A DNA stretch of 20,144 nucleotides from JASJHI01 sp965371355 (GTDB taxonomy: Bacteria; Actinomycetota; Acidimicrobiia; Acidimicrobiales; Ilumatobacteraceae): contig CBDUYD010000037.1 of NCBI GenBank assembly GCA_965371355.1, forward strand, positions 1-20,144, given 5' to 3'. The stretch's first letter is position 1. Every line of letters starts with the position of its first letter. The notes beneath the pieces are model-generated. The model searched no databases, was not told the origin of the DNA, and saw only the letters and a program-made list of their open reading frames with translations. Below, in pieces: positions 1 to 7,952 of this stretch. Position numbers and translations under genes: made by a program.

Positions 1-2218
1 GCACCAGATCGGCGACCGCCAGGTCGAGGTCTGCGTTTGGGGTGATAACCATCGCGTTCTTGCCGGACGTCTCGGCGAAGAGCCGTAGATCGGGCTTCCA
101 CGAACGGAACAGGTCGGCGGTGTCGACGCCGCCGGTCAGGATCACCGCGTCGACCGAGGTGACGAGTCGCTGTCCGACAGTGTCATCGGGGACCCTCACG
201 AAGGCGACGACGTCGGGCGGAATCCCGGCGGATCGGCAGGACTCGATCACGATCTCGGCGCAGCGCGGCGTCTCGGGTGCCGGCTTGAGCACCGCCGCGT
301 TGCCGGCGGCGAGGGCGGCGAACACTCCCCCGGCCGGGATCGCCACCGGGAAGTTCCACGGTGGGATCACGGCTACCACGCCGAGCGGGACGAACTCGGC
401 GCGCGGGTTCCCGGCGAGTTCCGTCGCTCGATCGCCGTACCAGCGGGCGAAGTCGATCGCCTCCGCGACCTCGCCATCGGCCTCGGCGAACGTCTTGTCG
501 GCCTCTTCGATCATCGTGCAGACGAGTTCGCCCCGCCGCGCCGCGAGCTCGTCGGCAGCTCGGTGGAGCAGGCGTCGACGCTCGATCGCCGGGACCTCTC
601 GCCACGCGAGCGCGGCGGATCTAGACGCGGCGAGCAGCTCATCGACCGCTGCAATAGTCGTCTCGATCGGTGCTCGGGACGCCCGCGCCCGCAGACCCGA
701 CACCTGCTCGATCCAGCGGCGATTCGGTTCGAGCGACGGGTCGGTTTCGGGCTCGTTGACGAACGATTGCCCGATCGAATAGGCGGCCTCCGATTCCGCC
801 GTGCGATCCTGCGTTCGGCGCGGTGTGTCCGCCACCTCGTGGCGCCCCGCGAGCGCCGACCGGAAGATCCTCTCCTGTTCGTCGAACTCGGGAGAATAGG
901 GCGCCAGGTCGAACAAGTGCCGGAGGAAGTTGTCTTCGGAGGCGTTCTCCTCGAGCCGCCGGAAGAGGTAGCCGATCGCTACGTCGAAGTCCTGCTCGCG
1001 CACGGCGGGCGTGTAGAGCAACATCGCCGAGCCTGCTGCATCGGTTCGCTCTCGGACCGCCGCCGCTTGCGCCGGGGCCATGCCTTGGAGCATCTCGTAC
1101 TGCACGCGGTCGCCCACCCCGCGGGCCGTCGACAACACGTGGGTCCAAGCGACATCGAACAGGTTGTGGCTGGCGAGGCCCAGGCGCACGCCGACCATCC
1201 GCTCGGGGTGGAGCAGCCAGTCGAGGCACCGCTTGTAGTTGGCGTCGGTCTCGATCTTGCTCGCGTAGGGCGTCTGCACCCAACCGTGCATCGCCGCGTC
1301 GACGCGCTCCATCGCGAGGTTGGCGCCCTTGACGAGCCTGATCTTGATGCGGGCACCGCCGGCCTCGCGCCGGGCGTTCGCCCATCCGACGAGCCGTTGG
1401 AGGGTCTGATAGGTCTCGGGTAGGTACGCCTGGAGCACGATTCCGGCTTCGACATCGAAATAGGCGGACTCACCGAGAACGTCGATGAACACATCGAGCG
1501 TCACGTCGATGTCTCGGTGTTCCTCCATGTCGAGGTTGACGAACGTCGGCGGGTCTGTGCCGATCGCTTCGTCGAGCAGCCTCCGGAATCGCTCGGCGAC
1601 CCGTCGACACGTGTCGTCGTGTGCCCAGTGGTTCAACTGTGAGGCGATAGCCGAGATCTTCACCGAGACGTAGTCGACGTCCGGTTCACCAAGCAGCCGC
1701 AACAACTCGCCGAGTCGGCGACTCGCTTCGCGCTCGCCGAGCACCGCCTCGCCGAGCAGGTTCACGTTGAGCAGGTAGCCGTCCCGTCGCCGGTCCGCGA
1801 GGTGAGCGGCGAGCCCGCGCGGATCGGCGGGAGCGACGAGATGACCCACGATCGACCGCATCCGACGGCGAGCCGAGGTGATCACGATATGTGGCAGCAG
1901 CGACGCGAGGCGGCCCCCCAAGCGGAGAAGCAGTCGATCGGGCACACTGAGGAATCCGGGAAGCGGTCCGGCGTCAACCAGCGCTTCGAGCTGCTGGGCG
2001 GCCACGATCTCGTCGTCGGGACGCATCACGCGGTCGACGAACTGCATGACGAAGGCGACGCCGTCGGGATCCCCGGTGACCCCCTCGAGCCGCTCCATCG
2101 TTCGTCGATCGCGCCTCGATTCGAGCACCCGCGCGCGGTCGAGCCACTCTCTCACCAGTTGCACCGCGGGGTCGGCGTACGCCGCTGCGCCCGGAGGGAT
2201 TGACGTATCGATCACCAC
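1..2218 (-). CDS. putA: Bifunctional proline dehydrogenase / L-glutamate gamma-semialdehyde dehydrogenase (PutA), C-terminus cut by window edge
   Basis: Oxidises proline to P5C (FAD-dependent PRODH domain) and then to glutamate (NAD-dependent ALDH domain). I translated about 739 codons open to the left edge. The PRODH half (roughly residues 50-420) shows the GYLLNVNLLGEAVLG stretch, YVSVKISAI, VNLDMEEHRDIDVT, RIKIRLVKGANL and a VGVRLGLASHN segment. The ALDH half begins near residue 480 and shows VIPPWNFPVAIPAGG, AALAAGNAAVLKPAPETP and the glutamate motif AETSGKNAMVI (E716). The catalytic cysteine and the C-terminus lie outside the window. The start is uncertain: the only nearby options are tandem GTG codons at 2218 and 2215, with GGAGG touching the first. 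An in-frame TAG, which is also the stop of the upstream peptidase gene, lies 36 bases before. It is the last gene of a tight minus-strand cluster. The fused two-domain arrangement is clear; confidence in function is high. Confidence 0.93.
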   Translation of the reverse strand, partial: MVIDTSIPPGAAAYADPAVQLVREWLDRARVLESRRDRRTMERLEGVTGDPDGVAFVMQFVDRVMRPDDEIVAAQQLEALVDAGPLPGFLSVPDRLLLRLGGRLASLLPHIVITSARRRMRSIVGHLVAPADPRGLAAHLADRRRDGYLLNVNLLGEAVLGEREASRRLGELLRLLGEPDVDYVSVKISAIASQLNHWAHDDTCRRVAERFRRLLDEAIGTDPPTFVNLDMEEHRDIDVTLDVFIDVLGESAYFDVEAGIVLQAYLPETYQTLQRLVGWANARREAGGARIKIRLVKGANLAMERVDAAMHGWVQTPYASKIETDANYKRCLDWLLHPERMVGVRLGLASHNLFDVAWTHVLSTARGVGDRVQYEMLQGMAPAQAAAVRERTDAAGSAMLLYTPAVREQDFDVAIGYLFRRLEENASEDNFLRHLFDLAPYSPEFDEQERIFRSALAGRHEVADTPRRTQDRTAESEAAYSIGQSFVNEPETDPSLEPNRRWIEQVSGLRARASRAPIETTIAAVDELLAASRSAALAWREVPAIERRRLLHRAADELAARRGELVCTMIEEADKTFAEADGEVAEAIDFARWYGDRATELAGNPRAEFVPLGVVAVIPPWNFPVAIPAGGVFAALAAGNAAVLKPAPETPRCAEIVIESCRSAGIPPDVVAFVRVPDDTVGQRLVTSVDAVILTGGVDTADLFRSWKPDLRLFAETSGKNAMVITPNADLDLAVADLV

Positions 2219-2254
2219 CTCCAGTCTGTATGAAATGGACCGCGGCGTCTCGCA

Positions 2255-3559
2255 CTATTCGATCGACGGATCACACCCGACCTCGGCGAGCGAGGTGATG
2301 AACGGCCCCGCACCGCCGAGCAGTACTGCGTTCGCATCGTCGTCGAACGACCCGGGGCCGGCGTCGACGACGGCCCGAAGGCCGACGAGATACCGCTCGG
2401 CGGCCGCTCGACCCTCGGCTCCGAGGAGCGTGAAGTCTGGTTCGGCCGCCGAGACCAGCTGAAGCATCTGCACGGCATCCTCGTACCTCGTCGGCGGTGC
2501 AGAGGGATCGAGTACCGGCATCTCGTCCACCGTGACCAGCGTCCGGACCAACGCCTTCACGTTGACGAGTTGCCGGCCGAGCTTGTCGAAGTCGACCATG
2601 CCGACCTCGTCGCCGACCGTGTGGTAGCAGCCGTTGGTCGCGTCGCTCAGGAACACGGCGGGTATGCCCGCGTCGACGAACGAGGCGTGGTCGCTTCGCC
2701 CCTGCCCGAACAACAGGCTGAGCAACACCGTGTCGAGCGTCGAGGCCTCGGTCGCCCGCACCACCGCGTCGACGAGATTCGGCCCGCCGGTCTCGGCGCC
2801 GACCAGGAGCGTCGAGTTGGCGAGCGACGGCACCAGATTGGAGCCCTGGATGTCGAGGTTGATGTACGCGACGGTCTGCTCGAGCGGGATCAACGGATCG
2901 CTGACGTAGTGGCGCGAGCCGAGAAGGCCATCCTCCTCGGCATCCCACAGCGCGATGATCGCCGACCGGCGGGGAACTCCCTCGGCAATGATCGACCGCG
3001 CTACATCGATGACCGCTGCGACCCCAGTCGCGTTGTCGGCGGCGCCGTTGCAGATGTCGTCGGCCGGGCCCACGCCGCGACAGTTGTTTCCGACGTGGTC
3101 GTAGTGGGCGCCGATGATCACGTACTCGTCGGACAGATCCCCGCCGGGAAGCAGCGCGATGATGTTCGTGCCGAGGCCGAACGGCTGGAGATAACCATCG
3201 GTGCCCCTCCCGTACGCAGGATCCGCGAAGCGCTCGAGCTCGCCGACGATGTAGTCGCGGGCGAGCTGCGATCCCGGCGTGAGGTTGTCCCGTCCATTCA
3301 TCTCGTCGGAGGCGAGAATCTCGACCATCGTCCGCACACCGTCGCCCGCCGGCACGGTTGTGGTCGGCGCCGGTTCGGTTGTGGTCGGCGCCGGTTCGGT
3401 CGTGGTCGGCGCCGGTTCGGTCGTGGTTGTCTCGGCGAGGGTCGTGCGGGGCGCTTCGGTCGCCGACGATCCTGCGCCGGAGTCGTCCGACGCACACGAT
3501 GCGGCGGCGACGCAGATCGCGACGGCGAGCAAGAGGGTCGAGGTCCGGGCTCGGATCAC
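2255..3559 (-). CDS. M28-family zinc metallopeptidase, predicted lipoprotein
   Basis: A secreted, lipid-anchored aminopeptidase-like enzyme of 434 residues. The N-terminus is a type II signal: Arg3 and Arg5, a hydrophobic run LLLAVAICVAAA, and lipobox AASC with Cys22 as the acylated residue. A Thr/Pro/Glu linker (about residues 38-70) with three TTTEPAP repeats follows. The peptidase domain has the M28 co-catalytic metal set: GAHYDHVG (H152, D154), AADNATG (D175), DAEEDGLLGS (E208 general base, E209 ligand), NLDIQGS and a C-terminal CYHTVGDE histidine. The GTG start (3559-3557) overlaps the stop of the upstream AhpD-like gene as GTGA, which implies translational coupling. The gene to its 3' side (putA) starts 36 bases after the stop. 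The family includes aminopeptidases and PA-domain-inserted peptidases; substrate cannot be read. A supply of proline or amino acids to PutA is only a guess from context. Confidence 0.9.
   Translation of the reverse strand: MIRARTSTLLLAVAICVAAASCASDDSGAGSSATEAPRTTLAETTTTEPAPTTTEPAPTTTEPAPTTTVPAGDGVRTMVEILASDEMNGRDNLTPGSQLARDYIVGELERFADPAYGRGTDGYLQPFGLGTNIIALLPGGDLSDEYVIIGAHYDHVGNNCRGVGPADDICNGAADNATGVAAVIDVARSIIAEGVPRRSAIIALWDAEEDGLLGSRHYVSDPLIPLEQTVAYINLDIQGSNLVPSLANSTLLVGAETGGPNLVDAVVRATEASTLDTVLLSLLFGQGRSDHASFVDAGIPAVFLSDATNGCYHTVGDEVGMVDFDKLGRQLVNVKALVRTLVTVDEMPVLDPSAPPTRYEDAVQMLQLVSAAEPDFTLLGAEGRAAAERYLVGLRAVVDAGPGSFDDDANAVLLGGAGPFITSLAEVGCDPSIE
3355..3417 (-). repeat. 21-bp minisatellite, three copies, encoding the TTTEPAP linker
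   Basis: Three consecutive 21-bp units (3355-3375, 3376-3396, 3397-3417) plus a partial fourth differ only by one or two substitutions. They encode in-frame TTTEPAP repeats just after the lipobox of the M28 peptidase. A 21-bp unit keeps the frame, so copy-number change would lengthen or shorten the wall-spanning linker without breaking the enzyme. Confidence 0.9.
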
Positions 3560-4113
3560 CGTGGCTCATCGGGGAGCCACGACTCGGTCGCGACCCCCAA
3601 TCCATCGGCGATCCGGTTCACGTACGCGTAGTACCCGACGACCTCGCAGATGTCGAGGATGTCGCGGTCGCCGAACCCGACGCCGCGCAGCGCGATGACG
3701 TCGGTCTCGACCATCTCCGACGGCCGCACGGTCAGCTTCTCGACGTAGGTGAGCATCGCCATCCGTTTCGCCGACAGCCCCGCAGCTCGCCAATCGACCT
3801 CGATCGCGGCGAGCAGGTCGTCGTCGCGCAGCAGCCGGCGCAGACCGCGCCGGTGATGGGTGATTCAATAGTGGCAGTCGTTGATGCGGCTCACGACGAG
3901 CGCGATCAGCTCGCGCTCGACCTTGCGCAACGTTGCGGTCCCGGCCATCGCCGACCGGTACAGCGCGGCGTGTGCGGCCATGCCCCGCGGGTCGAGCGAG
4001 TGGATCTGCATGATGTTGTCGACCCTGCCGTGCTCGCGATCGAGCACGTCACTCAGTTGCTCGGCGAGTTCACCCGACCATTCGTCCTCGCGCGTCGCCT
4101 CGATCCACGCCAC
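3556..4113 (-). CDS. AhpD-like peroxidase-related protein, probable selenoprotein (CxxU active site, in-frame TGA at 3867-3865)
   Basis: Carboxymuconolactone decarboxylase/AhpD fold, expected to reduce peroxides through a CxxC-type thiol pair. GTG start 4113-4111 follows directly after an in-frame TAG; a GAGG lies about 9 bases upstream, overlapping the ligase stop. Residues 1-82 are followed by TGA at codon 83, then 102 more codons in the same frame to a real TGA at 3558-3556. The total of 185 residues fits TIGR01926-type peroxidase-related enzymes. Codon 83 falls in NDCHY-x-ITHH, where the family has the second cysteine of CxxC. Using M. tuberculosis AhpD numbering (E118, C130, C133, H137), the spacings match exactly: E68, C80, position 83, H87. 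A perfect hairpin with loop GGUCU sits right after the TGA (separate entry). I infer selenocysteine insertion; AhpD-like selenoproteins are known in bacteria. The alternative is a nonsense mutation or base error, but both halves keep family-like sequence and tight operon spacing. Confidence 0.82.
3835..3867 (-). promoter_or_regulatory. Putative bacterial SECIS element directly after the in-frame UGA
   Basis: Counting the U of UGA as 1, bases 15-21 (CCGGCGC) pair perfectly with bases 27-33 (GCGCCGG), enclosing the five-base loop GGUCU at 22-26. The hairpin itself occupies 3853-3835. As I recall the E. coli fdhF SECIS, it has the same GGUCU loop with G23 and U24 (key SelB contacts) at the same offset. 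One difference is that the bulged U17 of fdhF is absent here and the stem is continuous and all G-C. The stem codes for R-R-G-L-R-R, so GC-rich arginine codons could produce it by chance; the exact loop and spacing make that less likely. Confidence 0.75.
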
Positions 4114-4124
4114 CTACGGTCGCC

Positions 4125-5711
4125 TCAGTCGTTTCGCGCGGTGAGCGCCTTCTTGTCGACCTTGCCGATGGGCAGCATCGGCAACTCGTCGAGCACGACG
4201 ACACGCTTGGGGATCTTGTAGTTCGCCAGGCGCCCACGGGCGAACTCGCGGAGATCGTCGGGGTCGATGTCGTCACCCATCACGTAGGCGATGCCGACCT
4301 CCTGGAACGTCGGATCGGGGATGCTGATCACCGCGGCCATTGCAACCCCGGGGTGTTCTTCGAGCGCCAACTCGACCTCTCGTGGGTAGACGTTGTAGCC
4401 GCCGCTCTTGAACATCTCGCTCATCCGGCCGACGATCTGGATGTATCCGTCGTCGCGCCGAACCGCGAGGTCGCCGGTGCGGAGCCAGCCGTCGTCGGTG
4501 AACGCCTCGGCAGAGGCCTCGGGAAGCCGCCAGTAACCGGCCATCGTGTAGTCACCGCGCACCTGGATCTCACCCGGCTCGCCGGTCGCAGCCTCGCGGT
4601 CGTCGGGATGCCAGATGCGCAGCGGCTGACGTTCGTCGGGCGTTCCCACGGTGGTGCAGAGGAGTTCGATCGGGTCGGTCAGCCCGCTGTACGTCACGCC
4701 TCCGGTGGTCTCGGTCATCCCGTAGCCCATCGTGCAACGAACACACTCGGTCTTGTCCATCAACGTCCGCAGCAGGTCGGCAGGCATCGCCGCGCCGCCC
4801 CACGCGATCAGATCGACCGACGTGAGGTCGGTCTCGTCGAACGCAGGGTGGTTGACGCACATCTGCAGCATCGTCGGAACGCCGCCGATCGTGTTCAGTC
4901 GTTCGCGCTCGACGAGTTGCATCATCTCGAGCGGCGAGAACCGTTCCTGGAAGTGGATCGTTCCGCCTCCGGTCATCGTGCGACCGCAGATGTCACCGAT
5001 CGCTCCGATGTGGTTGATCGGCAGGTTGCAGATCAGCGTGCGGTCGCTCAGGGCCTTGCGATCGACCGCGATGACGTTGCAGACGTTCGATCCGCGGTGG
5101 GTGAGCAACGCGCCCTTCGGCCGACCGGTACTTCCCGAGGTGTACACGAGATAGGCAGGATCCATCGGGTCGAGGGCGTCGCGGCGCGCGTCGAGAGCGG
5201 CGACCGGGATCTCGTCGGCACCCTCGAGGAACGTGTCCCAGCCGATCGCACCTCCGGGAACGGTGTCGTCGGATCCGGAGTCGTCGAACAGCACCAACCG
5301 GCGGACCGACGCGTGCGCTGCGACGAGCGTGCCGAGTCGTTCGAGTTGATCCTCGCCCGTGACGTTCGCGAAGCCGAAGAGCATCGACGGCTCTGCGTCG
5401 GCGACGACGTGATCGAGCTCACCGATCGTGTACTTGGGGTTCAGGCCCAGCCAGATCGCACCGATGCCGGACACCGCGAGGAAGTGCACGAAGAACTCGG
5501 GCCGGGGTGCGCTCATCATCGCGATCCGGTCGCCAGGTTCGACGCCGGCGGCGAGCAGTGCCCGGGCTGCGCGATCGACGAGCATCTTCGTCTCGGCATA
5601 GGTGAGCCGGGTGTCGTCGAGGACCAGGAAGTCCTGATCCGGCCTCTCTTGCACCTGTCGGTAGAGATGGTCGGTGATCAGTCGGAGGATCGGGAGCTGC
5701 GGATCGGTCAT
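4125..5711 (-). CDS. AMP-forming acyl-CoA synthetase/ligase (ANL superfamily)
   Basis: Activates a carboxylic acid with ATP to the acyl-adenylate and then to the CoA thioester; 528 residues, normal length. Visible motifs: P-loop YTSGSTGRPKG (190-200), NLPINHIGAI, GYGMTETTG (A5), WLRTGDLAVRRDDGYIQIVGR (A7-A8), KSGGYNVYPREVE, and LPIGKVDKK with the A10 lysine K517. I chose the ATG at 5711-5709. It shares one base with the stop of the upstream MaoC gene (TGATG), and the first residues after it (MTDPQLP) lead straight into the domain. The frame stays open further upstream, but only antisense to MaoC. Pairing with a MaoC hydratase suggests catabolism of a fatty, aromatic or terpenoid acid. The substrate is not readable from the sequence. 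Confidence 0.93.
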   Translation of the reverse strand: MTDPQLPILRLITDHLYRQVQERPDQDFLVLDDTRLTYAETKMLVDRAARALLAAGVEPGDRIAMMSAPRPEFFVHFLAVSGIGAIWLGLNPKYTIGELDHVVADAEPSMLFGFANVTGEDQLERLGTLVAAHASVRRLVLFDDSGSDDTVPGGAIGWDTFLEGADEIPVAALDARRDALDPMDPAYLVYTSGSTGRPKGALLTHRGSNVCNVIAVDRKALSDRTLICNLPINHIGAIGDICGRTMTGGGTIHFQERFSPLEMMQLVERERLNTIGGVPTMLQMCVNHPAFDETDLTSVDLIAWGGAAMPADLLRTLMDKTECVRCTMGYGMTETTGGVTYSGLTDPIELLCTTVGTPDERQPLRIWHPDDREAATGEPGEIQVRGDYTMAGYWRLPEASAEAFTDDGWLRTGDLAVRRDDGYIQIVGRMSEMFKSGGYNVYPREVELALEEHPGVAMAAVISIPDPTFQEVGIAYVMGDDIDPDDLREFARGRLANYKIPKRVVVLDELPMLPIGKVDKKALTARND

Positions 5712-6196
5712 CACCCACCGTCCGTGTCGAGCTGCAGGTAGGCGAGCCAGTCCGCCACGATGGCCGGTCGCTCGGATCCCTCGATCTCCACGACCGCCTC
5801 GATCGTCATCAGTGCGGCATCGTCGCCGCGGGGCGCGATCTCGCGCAGCGCGAAGCGTCCGCGTATCCGGCTTCCCACGGGAACGGGTGCGATGATGCGC
5901 ACCCGGTCGAAGCCGTAGTTCAGGCGGAAGGCGACCCCGTCGTCGGGCAGACGAAGGGTCTTCGCGAATCCGGTCAGGCACGACAGCATGAAGAAGCCCT
6001 GCACGATCGTCCCGCCGAACGGCGCGATCCGTTCCGCCTCTTGCGGATCGTTGTGGATCGGTCCGGCGTCACCCGTCAGGTCCGAGAAGCGATCGATCTC
6101 GGCCTGGTCGATCCGCTTCCACTCGCTGGTACCGATCTCCTCGCCACGGAGCGCGACGAGGCCGGGCAACCGGGCAGCAAGTCCGACGTCGTCCAT
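5711..6196 (-). CDS. MaoC-like (R)-specific hydratase, single hot-dog domain
   Basis: 161-residue hot-dog protein, likely hydrating an enoyl-CoA. The hydratase-2 motif is visible as FSDLTGDAGPIHNDPQEA followed by APFGGTIVQGFFMLS; Asp and His of the GD...IH pair are the presumed catalytic residues. The usual Asn of GDxNP is replaced by Gly-Pro spacing (GDAGPIH), a common variant. I picked ATG 6196-6194 because GAGGAG (6208-6203) sits six bases upstream; two earlier ATGs in frame overlap or precede that site. It is the first gene of the minus-strand cluster and is coupled to the acyl-CoA ligase by a one-base stop/start overlap. A four-copy ATCGG repeat lies just upstream of the ribosome binding site. 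Confidence 0.87.
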   Translation of the reverse strand: MDDVGLAARLPGLVALRGEEIGTSEWKRIDQAEIDRFSDLTGDAGPIHNDPQEAERIAPFGGTIVQGFFMLSCLTGFAKTLRLPDDGVAFRLNYGFDRVRIIAPVPVGSRIRGRFALREIAPRGDDAALMTIEAVVEIEGSERPAIVADWLAYLQLDTDGG

Positions 6197-6212
6197 CGTC
6201 ATCTCCTCTCGC

Positions 6213-6232
6213 ATCGGATCGGATCGGATCGG
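6213..6232. repeat. ATCGG pentanucleotide repeat, four perfect copies
   Basis: Four exact ATCGG units in the 5' region of the MaoC gene, ending five bases from its GAGAGGAG ribosome binding site. Short tandem repeats here can change in length by slippage and alter promoter or leader spacing. Confidence 0.85.
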
Positions 6233-6398
6233 GAGCACACCCTAGACCGGGGTAGGAGTCCCGTCGTCCGCACGCCCACCGAGCCGGGGCCCGACTCGAT
6301 CCGCGGTGATCTCACCGCGTCGACGTCAGGGACCGGGTATGTCGCCGCAGCTGACGACAGCGTCGCGACGGCACCGATCGGTGGACCATGATGGTCGG

Positions 6399-7397
6399 AT
6401 GCCGGACAGCGCGCGACTGGTGGCGATGCCGAAGGTCGAACTCCACCTCCACCTGGAGGGATCGATGTCGCCGCCGACGGTGCGGTCGCTCGTCGCCCGC
6501 CACGGCGCCGACGCGGAAGAGATATGGCCGGGGGGCATCCCCGACGTCTTCTCGTTCGTCGACTTCCCCGACTTCGTGCGGCAGTACATCTTCGGACTCT
6601 CGCTGCTCCGGTCGTCCGACGACATTGCCGACACCGCCGAGAACCTGGCCGTCGAGCTCGCACGTCAGAACGTCCGCTATGCCGAGGTCACGACGACGGC
6701 CTTCACGCACTTCCGGGGCGGGATGCCCCAGGTCGTGTACCGCGAGGGCCTCGACGAGGGACGGCGCCGCGCCTCGGGCCTCGGCGTCGAGATCGGATGG
6801 GTGATCGACATCCCTCGCGATCTCGAGCCGGGCGACTCGACGACGACGATCGGGTTCATCGAGAGACTTCCTCCCGACGGCCTCGTCGCGCTCGGGCTGG
6901 CCGGGCTCGAGGCCGGCTACCCGCCCGCTCCGCATGCGCGACACTTCGAGCGCGCCCGGGCGCTCGGTCTGGGTGCGGTGCCACACGCGGGCGAGACGGC
7001 CGGGGCCGACAGTGTCAGATCGTCGATCGACGATCTGGGCGCCGACCGGATCGGTCACGGCATCGCGGCACTGGAGGATCCCGAGCTGATCCGCAGGATC
7101 GTCGATGAGGGCATCTTCCTCGAGGTCTGCCCGACGAGCAATGCGCTGCTCGGAGTCGTGGCAGGGCTGGAGGAGCACCCACTCCCCGAACTGCTCGCCG
7201 CAGGTGTGCGACTCTGCATCAACACCGACGACCCCGGATGGTTCGCCACCGACCTGACGGGCGAACTCCGCATCGCCACCGAGCTGTTCGCGATCGACGA
7301 AGCCGAACACCTCCGGTTGCAGCGCGACGCGCTCGACGCCTCGTTCGCTCCCGCCGACGTCCGCACCGCCGTCGCCCGGGAGATGGCGTCGTTCTGA
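6399..7397 (+). CDS. Adenosine deaminase-family amidohydrolase
   Basis: Zinc-dependent TIM-barrel deaminase of a purine-type nucleoside or related base; 332 residues, typical of bacterial Add-like proteins. Motifs in order: PKVELHLHLEGS with zinc ligands H16 and H18; HAGET with H196 (zinc) and catalytic E199; RIGHG with H220; CPTSN; and NTDDP with D277 (zinc) and D278. I chose ATG 6399, ten residues before the conserved PKVELH start. The frame is open back to 6306, but that stretch has no domain content and the ribosome binding site for either start is weak. Substrate could be adenosine, adenine or aminodeoxyfutalosine; the sequence alone does not decide. It is followed after 13 bases by the DinB-like gene on the same strand. 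Its promoter must share the roughly 200-base gap with the divergent MaoC gene. Confidence 0.9.
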   Translation: MPDSARLVAMPKVELHLHLEGSMSPPTVRSLVARHGADAEEIWPGGIPDVFSFVDFPDFVRQYIFGLSLLRSSDDIADTAENLAVELARQNVRYAEVTTTAFTHFRGGMPQVVYREGLDEGRRRASGLGVEIGWVIDIPRDLEPGDSTTTIGFIERLPPDGLVALGLAGLEAGYPPAPHARHFERARALGLGAVPHAGETAGADSVRSSIDDLGADRIGHGIAALEDPELIRRIVDEGIFLEVCPTSNALLGVVAGLEEHPLPELLAAGVRLCINTDDPGWFATDLTGELRIATELFAIDEAEHLRLQRDALDASFAPADVRTAVAREMASF

Positions 7398-7410
7398 GGC
7401 CTGACGACCG

Positions 7411-7944
7411 ATGACCGACCGAGCCGACCTCCACGACCTGCTCGCCGAGTACGACCGCGCCCTCGACTACACCGACCTCCTCTGGCGCGACCTGACCGCG
7501 AACGAGTTGCACTGGCGTCCGGTCGCCGATTCGAGCGCCATCGGCTGGCATCTCGGCCACCAGGCGGCGGTGGCCCACTACATGCTGCGAAACCTGACCG
7601 CCTCGCAGCCGTCGCCCGATCCCGGACTCGATGCGCTGATGGACAGCGCCACGCCCGAGCCCGACAGGGGTGCACTGCCGTCGCTCGATCGACTCGACCG
7701 GTACCGCACGCAGGTCGCTCAGCTCGTCCGCGACGGCGTCGTGGAAATCGACGGCGGCCACGTCGGCGCACCGCGCCAGTTGCGGCACATCGCGGCAACG
7801 ATGCTCACCGCGATCGTCGACCACGAGTACCAGCACAGCAAGTGGATCGGTGAGGTCCGATGCGACCAACTGGGACATGCACTCCCCGAGCCACCGACCT
7901 CGGAGCGGCTAATTCAGATCGAGGGCTACACCGTCCTTCGCTGA
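7411..7944 (+). CDS. DinB-like metal-binding four-helix protein
   Basis: 177-residue protein of the DinB/YfiT-like superfamily. The characteristic metal-binding histidines are visible: H50 in WHLGHQ at the end of the first core helix region, and H138 with H142 in VDHEYQH. An amphipathic helical pattern runs through most of the chain. Members include thiol-dependent S-transferases (mycothiol or bacillithiol) and DinB proteins of unknown role, so a thiol-linked detoxification role is possible but unproven. ATG at 7411 follows the deaminase stop by 13 bases, suggesting co-transcription. The gene ends just before a strong hairpin shared with the convergent thioesterase gene. Confidence 0.82.
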   Translation: MTDRADLHDLLAEYDRALDYTDLLWRDLTANELHWRPVADSSAIGWHLGHQAAVAHYMLRNLTASQPSPDPGLDALMDSATPEPDRGALPSLDRLDRYRTQVAQLVRDGVVEIDGGHVGAPRQLRHIAATMLTAIVDHEYQHSKWIGEVRCDQLGHALPEPPTSERLIQIEGYTVLR

Positions 7945-7952
7945 TCCGCTAT

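Noticed and set aside
3566..3868. A separate 100-residue minus-strand ORF inside the AhpD-like gene
   Set aside because: Arg-rich out-of-frame shadow; the family-like sequence after the TGA is in the frame of the upstream half.
3556..4113. AhpD-like gene as an ordinary pseudogene with a nonsense mutation
   Set aside because: TGA falls exactly on the redox cysteine codon, no other lesion is present, and a SECIS-like hairpin follows at the right distance. Kept only as the alternative.
4353..5741. 462-residue plus-strand ORF antisense to the acyl-CoA ligase
   Set aside because: Shadow of the ligase; low-complexity His/Arg/Asp-rich sequence without domains.
5712..5981. N-terminal extension of the ligase
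   Set aside because: Antisense-like Arg-rich sequence overlapping the MaoC gene in another frame; the TGATG start is better.
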